Source of the DNA: Flavobacteriia bacterium
GTDB taxonomy: Bacteria > Bacteroidota > Bacteroidia > Flavobacteriales > Flavobacteriaceae
Length of the DNA stretch: 7,848 nucleotides
Assembly (NCBI GenBank): GCA_011330545.1
Contig: DRQI01000379.1
Span: 1 to 7,848, forward strand
Reading direction: 5' to 3'
Below are positions 7,313-7,848 of the stretch, piece after piece (position 1 is the stretch's first letter; each line of letters begins with the position of its first letter). The position numbers and the translations under genes are program-made. The notes below the pieces were generated by a model. It saw only the letters and a list, made by a program, of their open reading frames with translations, made no database searches and was not told the DNA's origin.

Positions 7313-7491
7313 ATAACTTTCAAATAATTTCTCATACTATCTTATAATCAAGACCATACTAAAACTATTGATAGTTACGTTTAACGCTTCATCCCTTCTA
7401 ATTCTACATCATTTTGCAATGGTGAGAATCTTTTTTTGGAGTTTATTGTTTTGAATAACCGAATCAAAGAACTTTTTATTATTTGATAGAA

Positions 7492-7556
7492 CAAATGTAT
7501 AGGCCTTATTTAGAAATAGCAATGATATAAATCAATTATGAATATGATTGATATCA
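7492..7556 (-). promoter_or_regulatory. Leftward promoter with tandem FNR/CRP-like sites
   Basis: On the minus strand, TGATTTATATCA (7534-7523) lies exactly 23 nt before TACATTTG (7499-7492), a perfect match to TAnnTTTG. This gives a class II site at -41.5 and a start near 7487. A second palindrome, TGAT-TGAT-ATCA (7545-7556), is centred 22 bp further upstream, at -63.5. That is about two helical turns away, a position suited to a second (class I) activator dimer. No recognisable gene follows on the minus strand before hpf. Confidence 0.6.
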
Positions 7557-7691
7557 TGTTTTGTATTACTTCATAGGGTGCTATGATAATTTTAACCCAG
7601 TTTTTGGTTCTTGTTGGAAAAATAAGTAAAGACAGGCCTTTGATAAGCGCTAGCCAACCGTCAGACTGCGCAAAAACCACATCAATTTTTC

Positions 7692-7722
7692 TTGAATAAT
7701 TCGTTAAAATTTCGTACCTTTT
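7692..7722 (+). promoter_or_regulatory. Promoter of the IS transposase
   Basis: TTG at 7692-7694 and TACCTTTT at 7715-7722 are separated by 20 nt, a good Bacteroidota-type pair (7 of 8 at -7). Transcription would begin near 7727, about 20 nt before the transposase ATG at 7747. Confidence 0.5.
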
Positions 7723-7746
7723 TAATGTAATTCTTAGCTGTTTTTT

Positions 7747-7848
7747 ATGGATTTTATTCAAGGATTTGACCGAGACCAACTTGTGATGATGGACTTTGAG
7801 TCAAATGTTGCTCAAGACTCATGGGCACGCATAGTAGATTGGTTTGTA
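7747..7848 (+). CDS. Transposase, IS1182-like family, N-terminal part, cut by window edge
   Basis: Thirty-four codons are open from the ATG at 7747 to the window end. The protein starts MDFIQGFDRDQLVMMDFE and continues to WARIVDWFV. The pattern FIQG-x2-R-x-Q near the start, an acidic middle, and R-I-V-D-x-F-V is the opening of IS1182-type transposases (DUF772 / InsH N-terminal-like domain). The catalytic DDE residues are beyond the edge. Because so little is visible, the family call is by pattern recognition only, and whether the full gene is intact is unknown. Confidence 0.65.
   Translation, partial: MDFIQGFDRDQLVMMDFESNVAQDSWARIVDWFV

Larger units (their letters stand above)
7062..7487 (-). 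ncRNA. Candidate noncoding or decayed-gene transcript under an FNR/CRP-like promoter
   Basis: A promoter with a perfect -7 element points leftward into this stretch, with start predicted near 7487. The first strong terminator-like structure met is the hairpin at 7062-7092, giving about 425 nt. The interval contains two GC-rich hairpin groups and no recognisable gene. An open frame without ATG around 7425-7500 reads FFDSVIQNNKLQKKILTIAK then stops. A one-base slip in the AAAA run near 7417 would continue it as NDVELEGMKR, so a decayed small gene is an alternative to a regulatory RNA. No known RNA family was recognised. Confidence 0.3.
6916..7746. other. Gene-free stretch rich in hairpins and regulatory sites
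   Basis: No convincing protein gene lies between hpf and the transposase. The stretch holds the hpf promoter (6942-6985), a 12-bp hairpin (7062-7092), a hairpin pair (7264-7312), and a promoter with tandem FNR/CRP-like sites (7492-7556). It also holds a TCATAG-GGTG-CTATGA hairpin (7571-7586) and the transposase promoter (7692-7722). Longest minus-strand frames with an ATG in 6990-7490 are only 44 codons (7032-7166), 33 codons (7234-7335) and 13 codons (7135-7179). None is recognisable, although the 13-codon frame has a good AGAGGAG site at 7189-7195. The left end of the IS element must lie somewhere in the right part of this stretch. Confidence 0.6.
7692..7848 (+). mobile_element. Left part of an IS1182-like insertion sequence (end not resolved)
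   Basis: The transposase start and its own promoter show that an insertion sequence enters from the right edge. The element must begin left of 7692, but neither its terminal inverted repeat nor the target duplication can be fixed without the other end. The gene-free stretch from about 7557 to 7691 therefore contains the junction between IS and host DNA. Confidence 0.5.

Noticed and set aside
7126..7347. Plus-strand 73-codon open frame, hydrophobic and Phe/Tyr/Ile-rich
   Set aside because: Its composition is that of translated A/T-rich DNA, it runs through both arms of a hairpin, and it has no ribosome site or family resemblance.
7510..7779. Minus-strand 89-codon open frame
   Set aside because: It is antisense to the transposase start and its promoter, and it crosses the FNR/CRP-like palindromes.

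Overview
The window looks like chromosomal DNA from a low-GC Bacteroidota, most likely a flavobacterium. Four things point there: A/T-rich intergenic sequence, near absence of Shine-Dalgarno sites before most genes, promoter elements of the Bacteroidota type (TTG at about -33 and TAnnTTTG at about -7), and the gene types (a PgpH-like 7TM-HD protein, a single-domain hibernation factor, an IS1182-like transposase).

Layout, left to right. (1) The first 101 codons of an acetyl-CoA acetyltransferase (thiolase) on the minus strand, cut by the window edge. (2) An FAD/NAD(P)-dependent ferredoxin-reductase-like oxidoreductase on the plus strand. (3) A 690-residue PgpH-type membrane c-di-AMP phosphodiesterase on the plus strand. 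(4) A minus-strand pair: Hsp20 chaperone, a strong intrinsic terminator, then an unrecognised helical 151-residue protein. (5) Divergent from Hsp20, a YegS/BmrU-type lipid (diacylglycerol) kinase. (6) A long, nearly self-complementary hairpin sequence between convergent genes. (7) A short ribosome hibernation factor on the minus strand. (8) About 830 bases without a recognisable protein gene but rich in hairpins and regulatory sites. (9) The first 34 codons of an IS1182-like transposase, running off the right edge.

The main observation is a shared promoter architecture. The palindrome TGAT-N4-ATCA, an FNR/CRP-type half-site pair, occurs four times from 5342 onward, always outside genes. Three copies lie exactly 23 nt upstream of a TAnnTTT(A/G) element on the minus strand, in front of hsp20, in front of hpf, and in front of the hairpin-rich gene-free stretch. 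This matches the geometry of a class II activator site centred at -41.5. I infer a small stress or oxygen-limitation regulon: Hsp20 protects proteins, the hibernation factor stores ribosomes, and a lipid kinase is transcribed from the same intergenic region as hsp20. The third promoter would make a transcript with no obvious protein, a candidate regulatory RNA of about 425 nt or a decayed gene. The regulator gene itself is not in the window.
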